From Solenopsis invicta (Eukaryota > Arthropoda > Insecta > Hymenoptera > Formicidae): 64,000 bases of DNA. The position numbers and the translations under genes were made by a program. The stretch is taken from positions 11,242,141 to 11,306,140 of the forward strand of contig NC_052670.1 in NCBI RefSeq assembly GCF_016802725.1, written 5' to 3'. Positions 13,320 to 25,758 of this stretch are shown here, one piece after another; positions within the stretch are counted from its first letter, which is position 1, and each line of letters opens with the position of its first letter. Below the pieces are notes generated by a model. The model was not told the DNA's origin. It worked only from the letters and a program-made list of their open reading frames with translations, and ran no database searches.

Positions 13320-14485
13320 TCTAGAAGATAATTTTATTTTTGCGAGTAATTGAAATAGGCATTTCATTCTCATTTAGTATGTTTCAATATCTTCATAAAT
13401 AGAAATTGTAAAAAACAAAATATATTTGATGGGCTTTATTTGGTTCAGGCACTTTGTAATTTTTCGTGCAACCAGATCATGATCAGCAGATTTACTTTTC
13501 AGATTATTAAATGTCATTATTGGATAAGCATTGTAGATAAGTCGCAATTAAGTTTATATTTAATCATGATTTACATAATGTTTGATATTATTAATTGCAA
13601 TCCTATTATGTAATTAAATCATAGTAATATATATATCATTTTCGCTAAACTGTAATATCATAATTATACATTATCGACACTCATAATTGATGGTGCATTC
13701 AACATAAGCTACTTCATACGTAACAAAATGTTGAATGTTTGTTCGGCTTCATAGTTAAAATTACATAAATTTTGCAGGAAGCGCATCCAATAATATTTCA
13801 AATAATTTGTTTTAAATTTACATAATATTACGAAAATAAATAAAATTAATGAAAATTAATTTATCGAAATTTACATGATATCATAAGGCAATATCGATTT
13901 TTTAATACCTGTCGCACCTTTTAATATATTGCTGAATATATAAGCCCTACGAATCTGTTTCATACACATGATGCGAAATCAGGTTAATTTCCAAGTTCGT
14001 ACACCAACCTCACTATCATAGCATAATTAACTGCACAGAATTACGACAACTTCATTTCATATTTGTATTGTTCACCAGCCAGATTTGAGGTCGAAGGTAA
14101 CAAGACATGAACTGCCAGTATCGTTTCATAAGCTATTACAGGGTCTCGCTTAATAATCGTTCTGGAATCACGTCGGACAAACGATCCAACTTTGAAACTC
14201 CTTTGAGAAGTCTGTCATAATCTCATGCGGGCGTCCTCGGGCACCTTGACGGGTTTATCTTGCTCGGGCTAATTACGGATTCTTAAGAGTGATACGTGAA
14301 TATATAGTCGGATTAAGTGCTTCAATTTTACCCTCTGCACCGTGCGAGCTGTAGATGTACAGAGTGCATCAAGAACATGCGCTAATATAAAATTAACTTA
14401 TGCTGGAATATTTTAGAAATCTCATAATCAGAGTTTGTCCATAAGGCGAATATTAACAAAATCCTGCGAGATAGAGGTATATACT

Positions 14486-14576
14486 CCCCTCCCCCTTCTT
14501 ACTTTCTTTCTCTTTTTTTTATTCTTTTTCTCTTCTTTTTTATCTCTTCGTCTATCCTTTTCTTTCTCTCGCAAGT
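14486..14576 (+). repeat. Pyrimidine-rich tract
   Basis: About 90 bases of mostly C and T (CTCCCCTCCCCCTTCTTAC onward to TTTCTTTCTCTC). It is not followed by a recognisable exon, so I do not treat it as an acceptor tract. Confidence 0.75.
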
Positions 14577-15343
14577 AGAGAACCAATCACAACTAGCTGC
14601 CAGATTTTTATTATAGGATTTTTAGAATATTTGAGATGCTTTTTTCAAAAATACGTTATTTTTAAAAAATATTTAATATATCTTTTAGAGAAATCTTTAT
14701 CGCTCTTAGTAAGATATTAGATCTAGGTGGTCGGAAACTATCCACTATCCGGAATTTTTACTCATCTTAATCCTCCGTCCGTAAACTGGATTTTTTTAGC
14801 GCAAGCGAGATTTCACTCTCAACTTTCTTTACTCAAACTTAAATTTTTATTAAATAAAGGTTTTAACATTCAAGTTAAAGAACTTTTCGGCAAGGGATAT
14901 TGAAAAGTAACCCTCAAATTTTCCAGAATTTTTTGAAAGTCTAAAAGAATTTGTGTAAAAATACGATTATTGTAGACGGAAAGTTAATTCGCCGTCGTTT
15001 GTGATCCGAATAATATTCAATGCCTCAGGTAATGTGGCGATCGTTTATCCGAATACGGTGCCCAATGGCTGTAACATGGAGGGAAATGTGCGCGATATTT
15101 CTGGTACATCTCGTGCACCTCAGCTTTGTCGTACTTACCGGAGCCAACCGTTGAGAAGTAGCTCTGCTGAGTGGCCACGATAAATATTCATGCCGGCGGG
15201 TCATGCCTCACCAGACACGTTCATCTTTCTCTCCCCGCGTGTACCTTTACCAGCGGTTTACTTACACTGTCGTGATATTGTGGAGAGAGATAAAGGCGAG
15301 GAACGAGCAGTCTCGCTGCCGGTTATAGCGCGTCCAGTAGACG

Positions 15344-15703
15344 TTGCTGATGATGCTGACGCTTCTTGACGCCGTCCGGAACAAACACATCTCCGATTTC
15401 GCGTACGGACACGCATACATACGGGCGTGCATGCGTGGCGACAACGACATCGTTTGCGAGAAGTACCAGTATGTACACATTGCGGCTCGCAGCATCCGCC
15501 TGTTCACGGAGAAGCACATAAACGATCCGCGCGCGCGTGGATCTCCGGTGGAAACAAACGGGTACTACGTATTCAGGTTCCGGGCGGTAGAAAATAAGCC
15601 GTCTTACTTTCTCGAAATTCTTGATAGGAGAGAGGGAATTCCTGACGTCGCGTTATCGATCGGTTCGGCTCACGGTTTGATAGCTCGCGGTTGGGGAGAT
15701 TAA
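15344..15703 (+). other. GC-rich open frame with high third-position GC, unassigned
   Basis: A 119-codon plus-strand frame in a GC-rich island uses mostly G or C at third positions over its first 70 codons (for example GAC GCC GTC CGG AAC), which is unlike the AT-rich intron around it. It starts from TTG with an in-frame stop just upstream, has ATG two codons later, and ends four bases before the ATG at 15708. The minus strand is open over much of the same stretch, so composition alone may explain it. No motif or family was recognised. It could be 5' untranslated sequence of an internal promoter, a small nested gene, or chance. Confidence 0.2.
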
Positions 15704-15707
15704 GGTG

Positions 15708-15734
15708 ATGTACCGAAATAAGTTGACGCTGGCA
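15708..15734 (+). CDS. Candidate alternative first coding exon of a short dystrophin isoform (hypothesis)
   Basis: An ATG at 15708 with G at -3 opens nine codons (MYRNKLTLA) ending precisely at a GTGAGT donor (15735). The end is phase 0, the phase needed to join the dystrophin exon at 36611. Known: human Dp116 starts with a short unique peptide (MLHRKTYHVK, from memory) spliced to exon 56, so the length, position in the gene and phase agree. The base before the donor is A rather than G, and no TATA box or clear initiator was found upstream. Nine codons cannot prove homology. A chance ATG-to-donor combination in 36 kb is quite possible, so this is a lead and not an established exon. Confidence 0.2.
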
Positions 15735-17665
15735 GTGAGTAAGTTTTCGATAAGAAAAATAGAAACGTTGCCGGGGAACGGTGGAATCCTACGGTTTAGA
15801 AATATCGTTTTGCCTGTTTCCCCAGGCAAAAAGTTCGCGCGAGCTTTTTGGAGGATTCATCAAGTTCTCCAAAGTATTATCCGACGTCTGTACAAGTGAG
15901 GCAGAAATGTACAATTTTTCAAACTTTCTGGAAGAAACGGGCCCGAGTTTTTTTTCTTTTTTGTTCTCTTTTTTTTTCCTGTGAGAATAATGTGTTTATG
16001 AAAATTTTCTGGTACTGAGAATTATATACATGTATTTATCTGGCTGTTAGGTATCTGATAAGGAGGTGATATTTGAAGAATGTATGACATTGGATCGATG
16101 GCGTTATTAATGCCGGAATTTCTGCCAGCTACGCATATTCAGCAATACAGAGCATATTTCATAATTCATGGAATAGTCCTTTAGTGACGCTAATTGGCGG
16201 TCCAATTCCCGATCAGTTCCGTGAATAAAATACGTCGAAAATTTCGCTTATCTGCCGAATGCCGAACAAAATCTATCCCGCATCGATCCCGCTTTTTAGC
16301 TGAATAAATCAAACCACAAGTGTATTCACATAACCTTTTAGTACCCATAGTATCATTTTTTTATCTTTAATGTATATCATTTGGCATTCAATACTCTGCA
16401 ATTAATAATTATTAATTTTTGTAAACTGATTATGTATTTCCATAAAATTAGAGCTCGCGTAAAGTTTCCACTGAAATTCTATGGAAGTTTCCACCGAACA
16501 AAAATTGATCGAATTTAATCAACGAAATCTATTTAAGTATTCTCTGAAACCATCCGTTGAAGCATCCTATATATTTCATTAACCCAGTCAACAAACAGTT
16601 TGCCGGTTACGCTAACTGGCAGTTCAATAACAATCGATCCCTCACTGGGGATGATTCCAGGTTGGGAGGGAGAGAGGACGGCAACGGCGGTCCACGGCGA
16701 GCGAAAAGGCATATTTGATGCGCATTTACAGAGGCTATCGTTCGCGAACGACGTGCACGGTAGTTTACGTGCGGCAAACCAACAGCCTGCGCGCATGTTC
16801 ATATACGAATGCATCGCACGCTCACATACGCATACACTCTCCCTCCCCTCCCCCTCTCTCTCTCTCCTCCGATGGCCGACATTGTCAGCTTTTACCTCAG
16901 TTCGGGGACCGAATTGAATTTTGGATGTCCCGGGCAGAGCGTGCGCATTTTAAGTACTATTTATTCTGCACAGCGGAGCACCGGCCGTAATATGATCAGG
17001 ACCTATTACAACGCGGATATTCATTTATTTACAAGTTGCCCGGCTGGGAGACGGTTTAGTAACTATTAAACGTAGTAAATCGCTTTCACGAGGGATCGAG
17101 AGGTATACACCGATATTTTGAGTGATGCGTTCCAGAATAGATAGATAGACAAAGAGACTGATGGGAAGGAGAGAGGAAGAGAGAGGGAGAGTTTCTTTTG
17201 TATGTCGTAAATATGAGCGACCATGCGCCAAAGAGTCACCCCGATATTCCGTCCCATTGCGCCTGGGTAATTACGCATCGAGCTTGTTTTCGGCGCCGCG
17301 GAGAACGAGTTAACGAACTTGTTTTTCGATTCGCGCCGGGAAACGTGTCATCGAATCTTTCGTCGTTGATTCAATAACGGGGTACGTAGGGTGAACGTCC
17401 TCTCTTGCGACGCGCACGATCCCTTCGAAGCCTCGGGACCATTTGTCCTCGGGAAATGAAGTCTCATAACGGAATATAACGCCCTCCCTGGATTATGATT
17501 GTCGCGACGGTGAAACCGAATCGCAATGTTATTTGTGGAATTACGAAAAGTCGCGCTGTGATATATCTCGACTCATATAGGTAAGAATAAATCCGTAAAG
17601 ATCAGCGATTTTACATCCATATTAATTTTACATCTTACAGAATTCTCAAGTATCAGAATAACTTA

Positions 17666-17851
17666 CACTGGGGAAAGAAAAGGTTGTTAAATTTTTTCAA
17701 CTTGATTAAATCCCTTCAGTTCAAGTATTTACGTATTTTAACTCCAATACATAAAATACTCGAACTTTAATTTAAGCATTTACATACGTAACTTAAATAT
17801 ATAAATCAAGTTGAAAATTTTAGTTAAGTTAACAACTTCTCTTTCCCGATG
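17666..17851. mobile_element. Short inverted-repeat element related in its termini to family M
   Basis: A 186-bp foldback begins CACTGGGGAAAGAAAAGG and ends CTCTTTCCCGATG, with GGTTGTTAA near the left end and TTAACAACTT near the right. The inner arms CAACTTGATTAAAT and ATAAATCAAGTTG are also inverted. TA precedes the left end. It has no coding capacity. Confidence 0.75.
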
Positions 17852-18493
17852 AAAGAAAAAGATAAAAAGTGACGTCTAATAAATCAAAATATACGTCACT
17901 GTATTTTTTAAGTCACTCTGCTACTTGAAAAATCTGATCTATGGTATGATCAGCAGTCGGGAGTTAACTCGTAATAACGGATTGACAAGTGGCGTTGTTG
18001 TGACATTACAGGAATACTTCACAAAGAGCATGAGCCCTCGAATAATGCAGATAGCCTATTTGACGAAGATGTCTTTAGACGGATACTATGATAATACGAT
18101 TCCATTAGTCTAATGCGTCAGGTGTATCGCGCAAATGCGTGCCTTCGGCCAAATTCATTTGCCATTTGACGAGCCGTGCTGTGTGCGTCCTGTGCAACGC
18201 TGCGCGTGCGATGTACCGTAGGAGCTCGTCGAACAAGGGTCCCCGCGAACGTTGATCCGGGTTAGATCGTTGCTGCGGAACATCAATGGGGCGTTAATTC
18301 ATCGAATGCGCCCGCCGTGCATGCCCGTGATGTCGTTAACGTCGGCGTACCGTGACGATTTCACGAGGAAGAACAACGCGCGCCGTTACTGCCGCGGGAA
18401 TTCATCCGTTAATCATCGTCAGGACTCAAAACTCGACTCTCTTGGGCGGGAAATCTGCCGGAGACATTTCTCCATTCTGCGCTTAATCCTGCC

Positions 18494-18513
18494 CGACGAC
18501 GACGACGACGACG
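18494..18513 (+). repeat. (GAC)n short trinucleotide run
   Basis: Six to seven GAC units near the end of a GC-rich island. Confidence 0.85.
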
Positions 18514-20130
18514 CCGTTGTAAAACGAACAACGTAACGTGCCTCTCTACTTCTCTCGTTGAGCGCAAACGAAAAGACGACATTTCCAGCACGTAAAATTT
18601 ATTATCTATCTTCGATGTCTCTCCCGAAAGCGTGTCATAATTGAGAAACAGGTGTGCTTGATGATTTCGCGAAGACTGTAATTGGAAGTGTAACATCCTC
18701 GTTACGCTCATATTTTATATCTAGTCGTTAGCTCTTTTTTACCGGAATCAATGCGGAAATTGTTAGACGGAGATACATCCTATATCAAACTCACGCGTTA
18801 CGCCTTGCTTTGCACAATTGTAACAACAATTTATCGTTCACTGTATAAGCGATAGAGTCGTTATATTAACGCGACAGATATCACGGGGACAGCAATTGCT
18901 CGAAATTGTTCGTCATTTTTTTTTCACCTTTCCGTGACAGCCGCACGTCGTTACGGTCCGACTGTTCCACGATATTCGCGCGAATTGAATCGACGTGTTA
19001 CCATTCATGACGTTTTAAAAGCTCGGTCGAGGATACGGCACGTTAAAGGACTGTAAAATCGAACGCACGTCGGCACGCATCCGCGGGCGCGCCGATAATC
19101 CGGAAAGGCGAAAACGTGACGTCCCAAACTCCCCCGCATATGCAGATATCCGAATTCCAAGTCCAGCAACGTGTACATCGATCCGCACTTTGTTTTCGTT
19201 CACGGTGCACACGATTATGCGTCCGTAATCCAATCGGCGGTGGCAGGTCTTATCGTCGTAAATCCGAGTTGCCGGGCTTTATCACCGTTTCAGGCAGCAC
19301 CGCGCGTAAGCTCGCGGCAAGAAGCAGTTAAAACGAGAAAAACATGTAAACGCCTACGTATGCGCGAGATAGTATTACATGACACGTACTTCATGCGGAA
19401 TTTATACTTTGTACAATTTAACTTTCAAATCGGTTCCGCAATAATCCTTTAATTTGTTATCAGTTTTTTTCCAAAAATATTACAGTCGTTGACAAAATTA
19501 ATGAAATTTAAATTCGAATTGGGAAAACAAAGGATGAACAAATAGTCAGACACGTTCGTCTGTTTATCGATTAATTACTCTCATCAATTAATCGATTTAG
19601 AAGAATGATATGTGACATTTATTTGATTGTCATTAATTTGAAGATGAGTTTATAGAAAAGATATCAGGGCACATCACACTTTAAAGTCCTTTATAACAAC
19701 TCGTTTTTATTTACGTATTCTGTATTGAGACTGTCAGCTTTCATATTTTTCTATTTTTTTTTTTTGCGTTACATGAAACGTGTCGTCAATATTTAACTCG
19801 CATATTACAAAAACGATAAACTAGAATACGTTAGACAATGTTTCGTGGGATATATCGAATCGTATTCTTCATTGTGCCATCAGATCACCCCGACGTTGTC
19901 AATCATTTTAAAGAGATTTGTCTCGTACCTATGGTATTTGTTCATCTAAGAACTTTCTTAACAAATTTTTCCCTATAGCGACAAAAAATAATAATAACCA
20001 GAGTTTCCTGTTACTTTTTCTGACAAGGCATATATAGCAAATCGCATCGACTATCAGTCAACTGCTTTCAGCTGAGCCACGTGCCACCCTTATACATCAA
20101 ATCATGTAATATAAAAGAAATCGGATTATA

Positions 20131-20353
20131 CACTGAGAAAAAAAATTGGTTAAAAAACTAAAATATTTAGTCCGATACGCACAACTAAAAATTGGGTTGA
20201 TTCAACAATTATTTAGTTGCACGAAAAAAGATGTCGTTTATATATATTAATCATTCCAATTTTTTAACTAAGAATTAATTAAATCAACTCAATATTTAGT
20301 CGTGCGTATCGGACTAAATATTTTAGTTTTTCAACCAATTTTTTTTCTCAGTG
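20131..20353. mobile_element. MITE family M, copy 2 (best preserved)
   Basis: This 223-bp element starts CACTGAGAAAAAAAATTGG and ends with the complement (CAATTTTTTTTCTCAGTG). TA lies immediately outside both ends (20129-20130 and 20354-20355), which looks like a TA target duplication as made by Tc1/mariner-type transposases. The inverted repeats extend some 45 bp, including AGTCCGATACG at one end and CGTATCGGACT at the other. There is no ORF of its own. Confidence 0.9.
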
Positions 20354-20609
20354 TACATATCAGAATATTTGAAATTAGTCGTTTGACTGATACGTCGTTG
20401 AACGGGATCAGCGTGGAAAGTATTAGATAGCGAATGATGTGGGTACCATTTTGACATCCCTTGTAGCGACTTGAAAGTTAGTTTTATGACTGGGATAGGG
20501 GTGCGAGTCGTCGTCCAGCGAATGAAACGCTCTGGAAATTGACAAAATCGTAAAATCAGTTCGTCTATCGTAAAAGTCGAAATCTGAGCAGTTCTCGCTA
20601 AACTGTGAT

Positions 20610-20683
20610 AGAAGACGAGAGGAGGGGGGGGAAGGAGGGAGGGAGAAAGAGAGAGATAAAGAAAAGAGAAAAAGGTCCAGGTA
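20610..20683 (+). repeat. Purine-rich tract
   Basis: About 70 bases of almost only A and G (GAGGAGGGGGGGGAAGGAGG and onward). It may form triplex-type structure, and it explains the Ser/Leu/Pro-rich minus-strand frame. Confidence 0.8.
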
Positions 20684-21667
20684 CCGCCAATGATACCGAC
20701 TGCCGAGGAGTCTAATGGATCTTTAGAGAAGAGCAAAAAGCAGGGGAAAAAGAGCAGAGGAAAATCGACCACTTACGAGCGGCGAAGCATACGAAGAGCA
20801 TTTCGCCCCCGTCATTTACAGCCACTCAAAAATTTCCGAGTTTCCAGTAAATTATTCTCCCACTGCTATATGATGCGCTCGTTTCGTGTGACGCGATCTG
20901 TAAAGCGTAAATGTTTGTTAATAGCTCTCACTTGCCACTTGCAGGGAAATGTATATAGTGAACACCAGTATGAATAATTCGATAATACACGCGCTTAATG
21001 TCGGAATAATATGGCGGGTATCGGAAAGCAATCGATCATTCGTCATCGCCACGGTAAATTTTTCAGGCATAAGCGATACACTTCGGGCCGCGGAATATAT
21101 CATTTTATTTTTTATTTAATCTAAGTTATATCATGCAAATTAAGGTCGTCTTTATAGCACGCAAGCGTAGATACTTTTCTTTCCGGGGATATATGAATTT
21201 ATATTCTTTAAAAGCGTGGTATATTGAAATATTCAAACAGCTCAAATATAGCTATGTAACGCGAAAAGGCATTTTTAGCGGAGCACCATTCACACTGTCT
21301 ACAAAGTAATCTTGGTAGTCATGTAAAACTGTATGAAACTATTATGCGTATGTAGTAGTAGAGAGTACCAATAAACTCCCCATGTAGCAGATACTTGGAT
21401 TCTTTTATCGCGATTTCTTGGATTACGATTGAATCGGTTTTCCACTGCAAAATCTAGTTTTACGAGTTTCTCGACTCCATATGAAGAGCTATATAAAAAA
21501 AAAAGATACTTCTTCAAGTCAGTGTTTGACGCTCGTAATAAAACTGATTTCTTGTTATTGACTTTACGCATACAAAAACCTTTTCGTTACTTTTCGTTTA
21601 ATTGCGAACTATTGCTTAACTTCTTCTATCGCAAAGAAAAAAATGCCTCAGATCATTTAGTTTAGTT

Positions 21668-21689
21668 TAATAATAATAATAATAATAAT
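21668..21689 (+). repeat. (TAA)7 microsatellite
   Basis: A short, essentially perfect run of AAT/TAA triplets. Confidence 0.9.
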
Positions 21690-22428
21690 TAATAGTTACT
21701 TTGACTTGTGGCTTCCAATAATAGAGCTTCTATTATCTGAACACCGATCTTTCAGCGCTAAAACTTGTATTCTAATTACAGGGAAATAATTCGAGTTGCT
21801 TTGAGTCACATTTTTATTGCTTTAAAAGCAAGTTTTAAGTAGTATAAAGCGCAGAAACAAAGTCTGCATTTAAATAGCTACGTTAAGAAAAGTATGCGAG
21901 CTGGCAGATCAAAAGAACTGAAAGAATAGAATAGGAAATGAAAAGAAATACAAGTTATTATAATTTTTATTTTGTTGCATTTACTGCATATTACATGCTA
22001 AGTAATCTTTATTTTAAATAATTAATATAATTATTTAATTATTTGAAACAACGCATCTACTCTAATCTTTTTCTCCATTGAACGAAATTATATCACACAT
22101 AATTTGACATTATCTCGCATACAATGAAATGGCACATATTACAACAAAAATTGCAATTATATTTTTTTTAATATTTAAATAATTGATATAATTATTTTTT
22201 TATTTGGAAAATTTGATTATCCGAATCTCGATTACACTTAAATAAAAAATGTTCTATTATTCATAATAATTTAATATAAATTAATCCAAGGCACATGAAC
22301 CATAAATTGATGTTATATTTTTTTTTATTAAATATTATTTTATGAAACGTGCCAATACTCATTTGATCATATGCTGCTAAACAACGACTTGTCTTTGCGA
22401 ATTTTTTTTTTTTTAATACAATTGACAG

Positions 22429-22565
22429 CAAAGTTCGGAGTGCCGACGAATATGACTCCATCATCTCAAAGAGGAAGTTTCATATCCGATGTGGTCCGTG
22501 TTTCGATCCGACGTGTTTCGCGAGATAGCCTTTGCAAGGATGGAAACTCAATGTTCACAAAGAAG
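22429..22565 (+). CDS. Exon-like segment, unassigned, phase-compatible with the dystrophin exon
   Basis: A long T-run followed by AATACAATTGACAG forms a strong-looking acceptor ending at 22428. The following open frame begins KFGVPTNMTPSSQRG and ends MFTKK, with AAG|GTCAGC at 22565/22566. It has two leading bases, then 45 codons, and ends in phase 0, so it could join the exon at 36611. The frame also holds an internal ATG at 22452. Against it: the GTCAGC donor is atypical, the peptide matches nothing I recognise, and the surrounding 300 bases are also fairly GC-rich. Confidence 0.15.
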
Positions 22566-25534
22566 GTCAGCTTGTCGTTCATAGCGTAACTCCGATACAA
22601 TCGATCGGTCGGCGGACCCGATGATATTTATCTGTAGCTACTGCAAATGGAAGCAAACCTTCGATAGCCGTGGCTCCGTGGCAATATTTTAGAATCGCGA
22701 TTGCAATTGCAAGGTGTAATAGGGTCGCGGCTACGCGATGCGGAGATTAAACAAATCTAGTTTTATAGTGGCTCAGAATACATAGGCTCATATTTCCAAC
22801 TCACTTTTTTATCGGTAACGGCGCTTTTGAGCATCTAGTTTGCGTTACGTGTATAGAAACTCGGAAATAAATGTATGCATGTATAGATAAAAGTGAATCG
22901 AGAACATGGGCCGTAAGGATTCTTTGTAAGTAATCATTGCTATCTCGTTTGCCGGGGAGTGAATACGTACAAATGCGTGACATCATTTCACGTTGACAGA
23001 AACTTTATTTTCATCCGCCACTTATTAAATTATTCAACATTGAAAGAGATGCGATAAGTGCTGATCTCTCAACGAACGTACGCTGAGAAATGGACGGGCT
23101 TTTAAAAATCGATTAACACTCGAGACACTCTGCACATACACACGTGCACACACCGCATCTTCAGCGGCACCGCGATCGATAACCACGCGTCCACATTAGC
23201 ACGACGTCTCGTTGTCGCGTCGAAAGCATTTAGCGATATCCCGGAGGACTCAAAAAGGAAAAAGAGCAATGTGTACAGTGGCGGAGAGCCAAGCGGCCGG
23301 GTAAAGAGAGTACTTTACATTTAACTGTTCCGCGAGGTAGCCGAGTTTTGATCGGAGACGGGGATGAAGCCAGAGCGTAACGATGGCTGCTGCGGCGCTC
23401 TCTAATCGTCCGCAAGCCGCTTAACCCCCTGTTATCCCCTGCTTCTCCTCCTCGTCTACTCTGTGCACCCACTCCGGTTTCGGTACCGACCGCTCGTCGG
23501 TCCGTACACTCGTTTCTCCATCAGCCTCCAGCAACAGTCAGTAGCTACTACCATTGCCAACGTGTACCTCCGCATTATCGTTCCCCCTCGTATCTCCCTC
23601 GTGAGCTAACCAAGATTCCCGAGGCTACTTCGTCGACGATTCACAATATAAGTGAGAATAGACTACCGCCAATGGAGCTCTCCAAGACACTTCTCCTGAA
23701 TCGATAGGCGAATTTCGTAACTTCATAAATGCAATGCTATTGACGGGATGACGGGTTGCCAATCTTTATGTAATTATAACCGTTACACAACTTTATTATA
23801 TTATAATTCGGTCTTATTATATATTATGTACATGTTAATGTACTTGTAACGACAGAGCAAACATTTTCGCTAGTTCACTTTTTTTAATTAATTTTTTGTT
23901 TATTCAAGCAGAAAGCATTACATTCTCTCAGAATACTTGAGAGAAGCGTTTATTAAAAATCGTGTGCTCATTTCAAATGCTCCAAAAAATTTAATCTTTC
24001 TTAAGCAAATGAGAAATTACTTTAATTCTGATCTGTATCTTTCGATTTTTTTTTCTAGCTCTAAGAAATTTTACTTTAATAAAGAAAAGTTGGAAATTCC
24101 TTTGAAATTCATTCCAAAGTTTCGTAGTTATTCTGCATTTCATTGAGAAGAGTGTTATTAATTTGAGATGAAAATTGTACTTTTTTATAACTTTAAAAAT
24201 TTCTCTAGATTAAGGACTTGAAAGGACTTGCCGCTCATTCGATGAAGTAGAATTTCTTCTTAATTTGAAATTGAAAAAGTATAATACATAGAATGGGAAT
24301 GTTAGCTTTGTTATTTCGTGTTTTGGAATAAGTATCTTTGTATTATTGCTAACACATTTCATTATTTTCTTTTTCCATGAAAAAAATAACGCAAAACAAA
24401 CAATTTTATAAGTTATTAAAAACAATTTATTAAACCGCAAGTTAAACGAGTCGATTAATTAAATGTCATTTATTTCTCTCTATATTATTTTCTCGCTTTT
24501 ACTGCAACTATATTTCGAAATACATTTTTGCATTTTTTGCATTTTAATTCATTGATTTCATTAATTTATATGAAAACGCATACAGTCATCAAAGGGGTTT
24601 TCATCGCGGCATCGTTATCGCGATTTTGCTTGTGCCTGATCCTAAACAGTGAGGGCATCGAAAACAATTGAAGACTCTGTGAGGAGTCTAAATGACGTAC
24701 ACTTGAAGTGAATAAAACCGGAGACAATTTTTTTTGTTTTCGGCGTAGGGAGACAGGCTAAAGGTGTCAACAGAAAAGAGGGTCACGGGTACTCGCCGCG
24801 AGCGCATTTATTTTAATTTCGCGATCGTAACCCGGATATCAGGAATTCCGTTTTACCATCGCGACCTAAACGAAGCGAGTAAATTACTCTCGGTTCATCG
24901 AGAAAGCGCCGGGGGTTAAGCCCGCTGGACGCGGAACTGCTTTACAAATCCGCCTCGTTACTTACCGCAAGCTGGTTCGCCCCGCCGTATGCATTATTCA
25001 TTCCTCGTCTTCTTCTCTCGCGTCGTATATATTTTATTTCAATCGGGTCCGATCGCGCTCGATAGCGTGCTTTCTAATCCGATAAAGTGTGCGACACATT
25101 TCACCTTGTCACCGAGAACTGAACGCGCTTCATTGATTCGATAACGAGATGAAAAGATTGTACTACTATATGTGCTATCATACGATTGCACACGAACACT
25201 CGGGATGATTTTTCCTAAGACAAATTGATAGTTTCTTGTCTTTCAATCAATCTTGCGTGTGTTGATGCATTATATGCATCTTGTCAAACTGATACATTTT
25301 TTATCAAATTATGACGGAATCGTATAAAGTCTCTCATTAAAATTCAATTCGCAAAACTCTTATCGACTTTTTTAACCAAGTTGTGGATTATGTAATAAAT
25401 ATCTATGTTAACAATACTAATTCAAGTTTATCAAATTTATTGAGAATTATTACTAACAATAAACTTTCAACTTAATTTGCACACGCACATTAAGATAAAT
25501 CAAAAATAAATTTTTCAAATTGTCAATTTACTTG

Positions 25535-25758
25535 CACTGAGAAAAAAATTGTTGAAAAACTAAAATATTAGTCTGTTACGTTCAACTGAATATTAGGTTG
25601 ATTCAACAATTACTTAATTACATAAAGAAAGGTATAATTCATTCATGCCAGCGTTAACATTTTTAAATTAAGAATTAATTGAATAATTTTTTAAATATTT
25701 AGTTGAACGTATCGGACTAAATATTTTAGTTTTTTAACAAAATTTTTTTTATATACTG
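25535..25758. mobile_element. MITE family M, copy 3
   Basis: About 224 bp, starting CACTGAGAAAAAAATTGTTG. It contains TTGATTCAACAATTACTTAATTAC and ends with GTATCGGACTAAATATTTTAG plus a decayed terminus (TATATACTG followed by TA). It is clearly related to the copies at 7643 and 20131 but more diverged at the right end. Confidence 0.85.

Larger units (their letters stand above)
13000..14990. other. AT-rich intron, nothing recognised
   Basis: Apart from a small tandem repeat and the pyrimidine tract, only AT-rich sequence was seen. Confidence 0.55.
16000..19450. other. Intronic sequence with GC-richer islands
   Basis: Islands at 16.6-17.55 kb and 18.1-19.4 kb carry open frames on both strands without protein-like features. 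A (CT)-rich run near 16840-16868 and a GA-rich run near 17165-17190 generate Ser/Leu-rich frames. One MITE lies between them. Confidence 0.5.
20960..25530. other. Intronic sequence with one island at 22.4-23.7 kb
   Basis: AT-rich overall. 23.05-23.7 kb is GC-richer and includes CAACAGTCAGTAG near 23531, which contains a TCAGT initiator-like core. No ATG-to-donor first exon in phase 0 was found after it. 24.6-25.1 kb is a second GC-richer patch. Confidence 0.4.

Noticed and set aside
15020..15028. ATG CCT CAG followed by GTAATG as an alternative first exon
   Set aside because: Three codons with a moderate donor are expected by chance many times in 36 kb.
23520..23720. Initiator-like TCAGT site in a GC-rich patch as an internal promoter with first exon
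   Set aside because: The first downstream ATG (about 23671) reaches a stop without passing any GT donor, so no phase-0 coding first exon is available, although a non-coding first exon cannot be ruled out.
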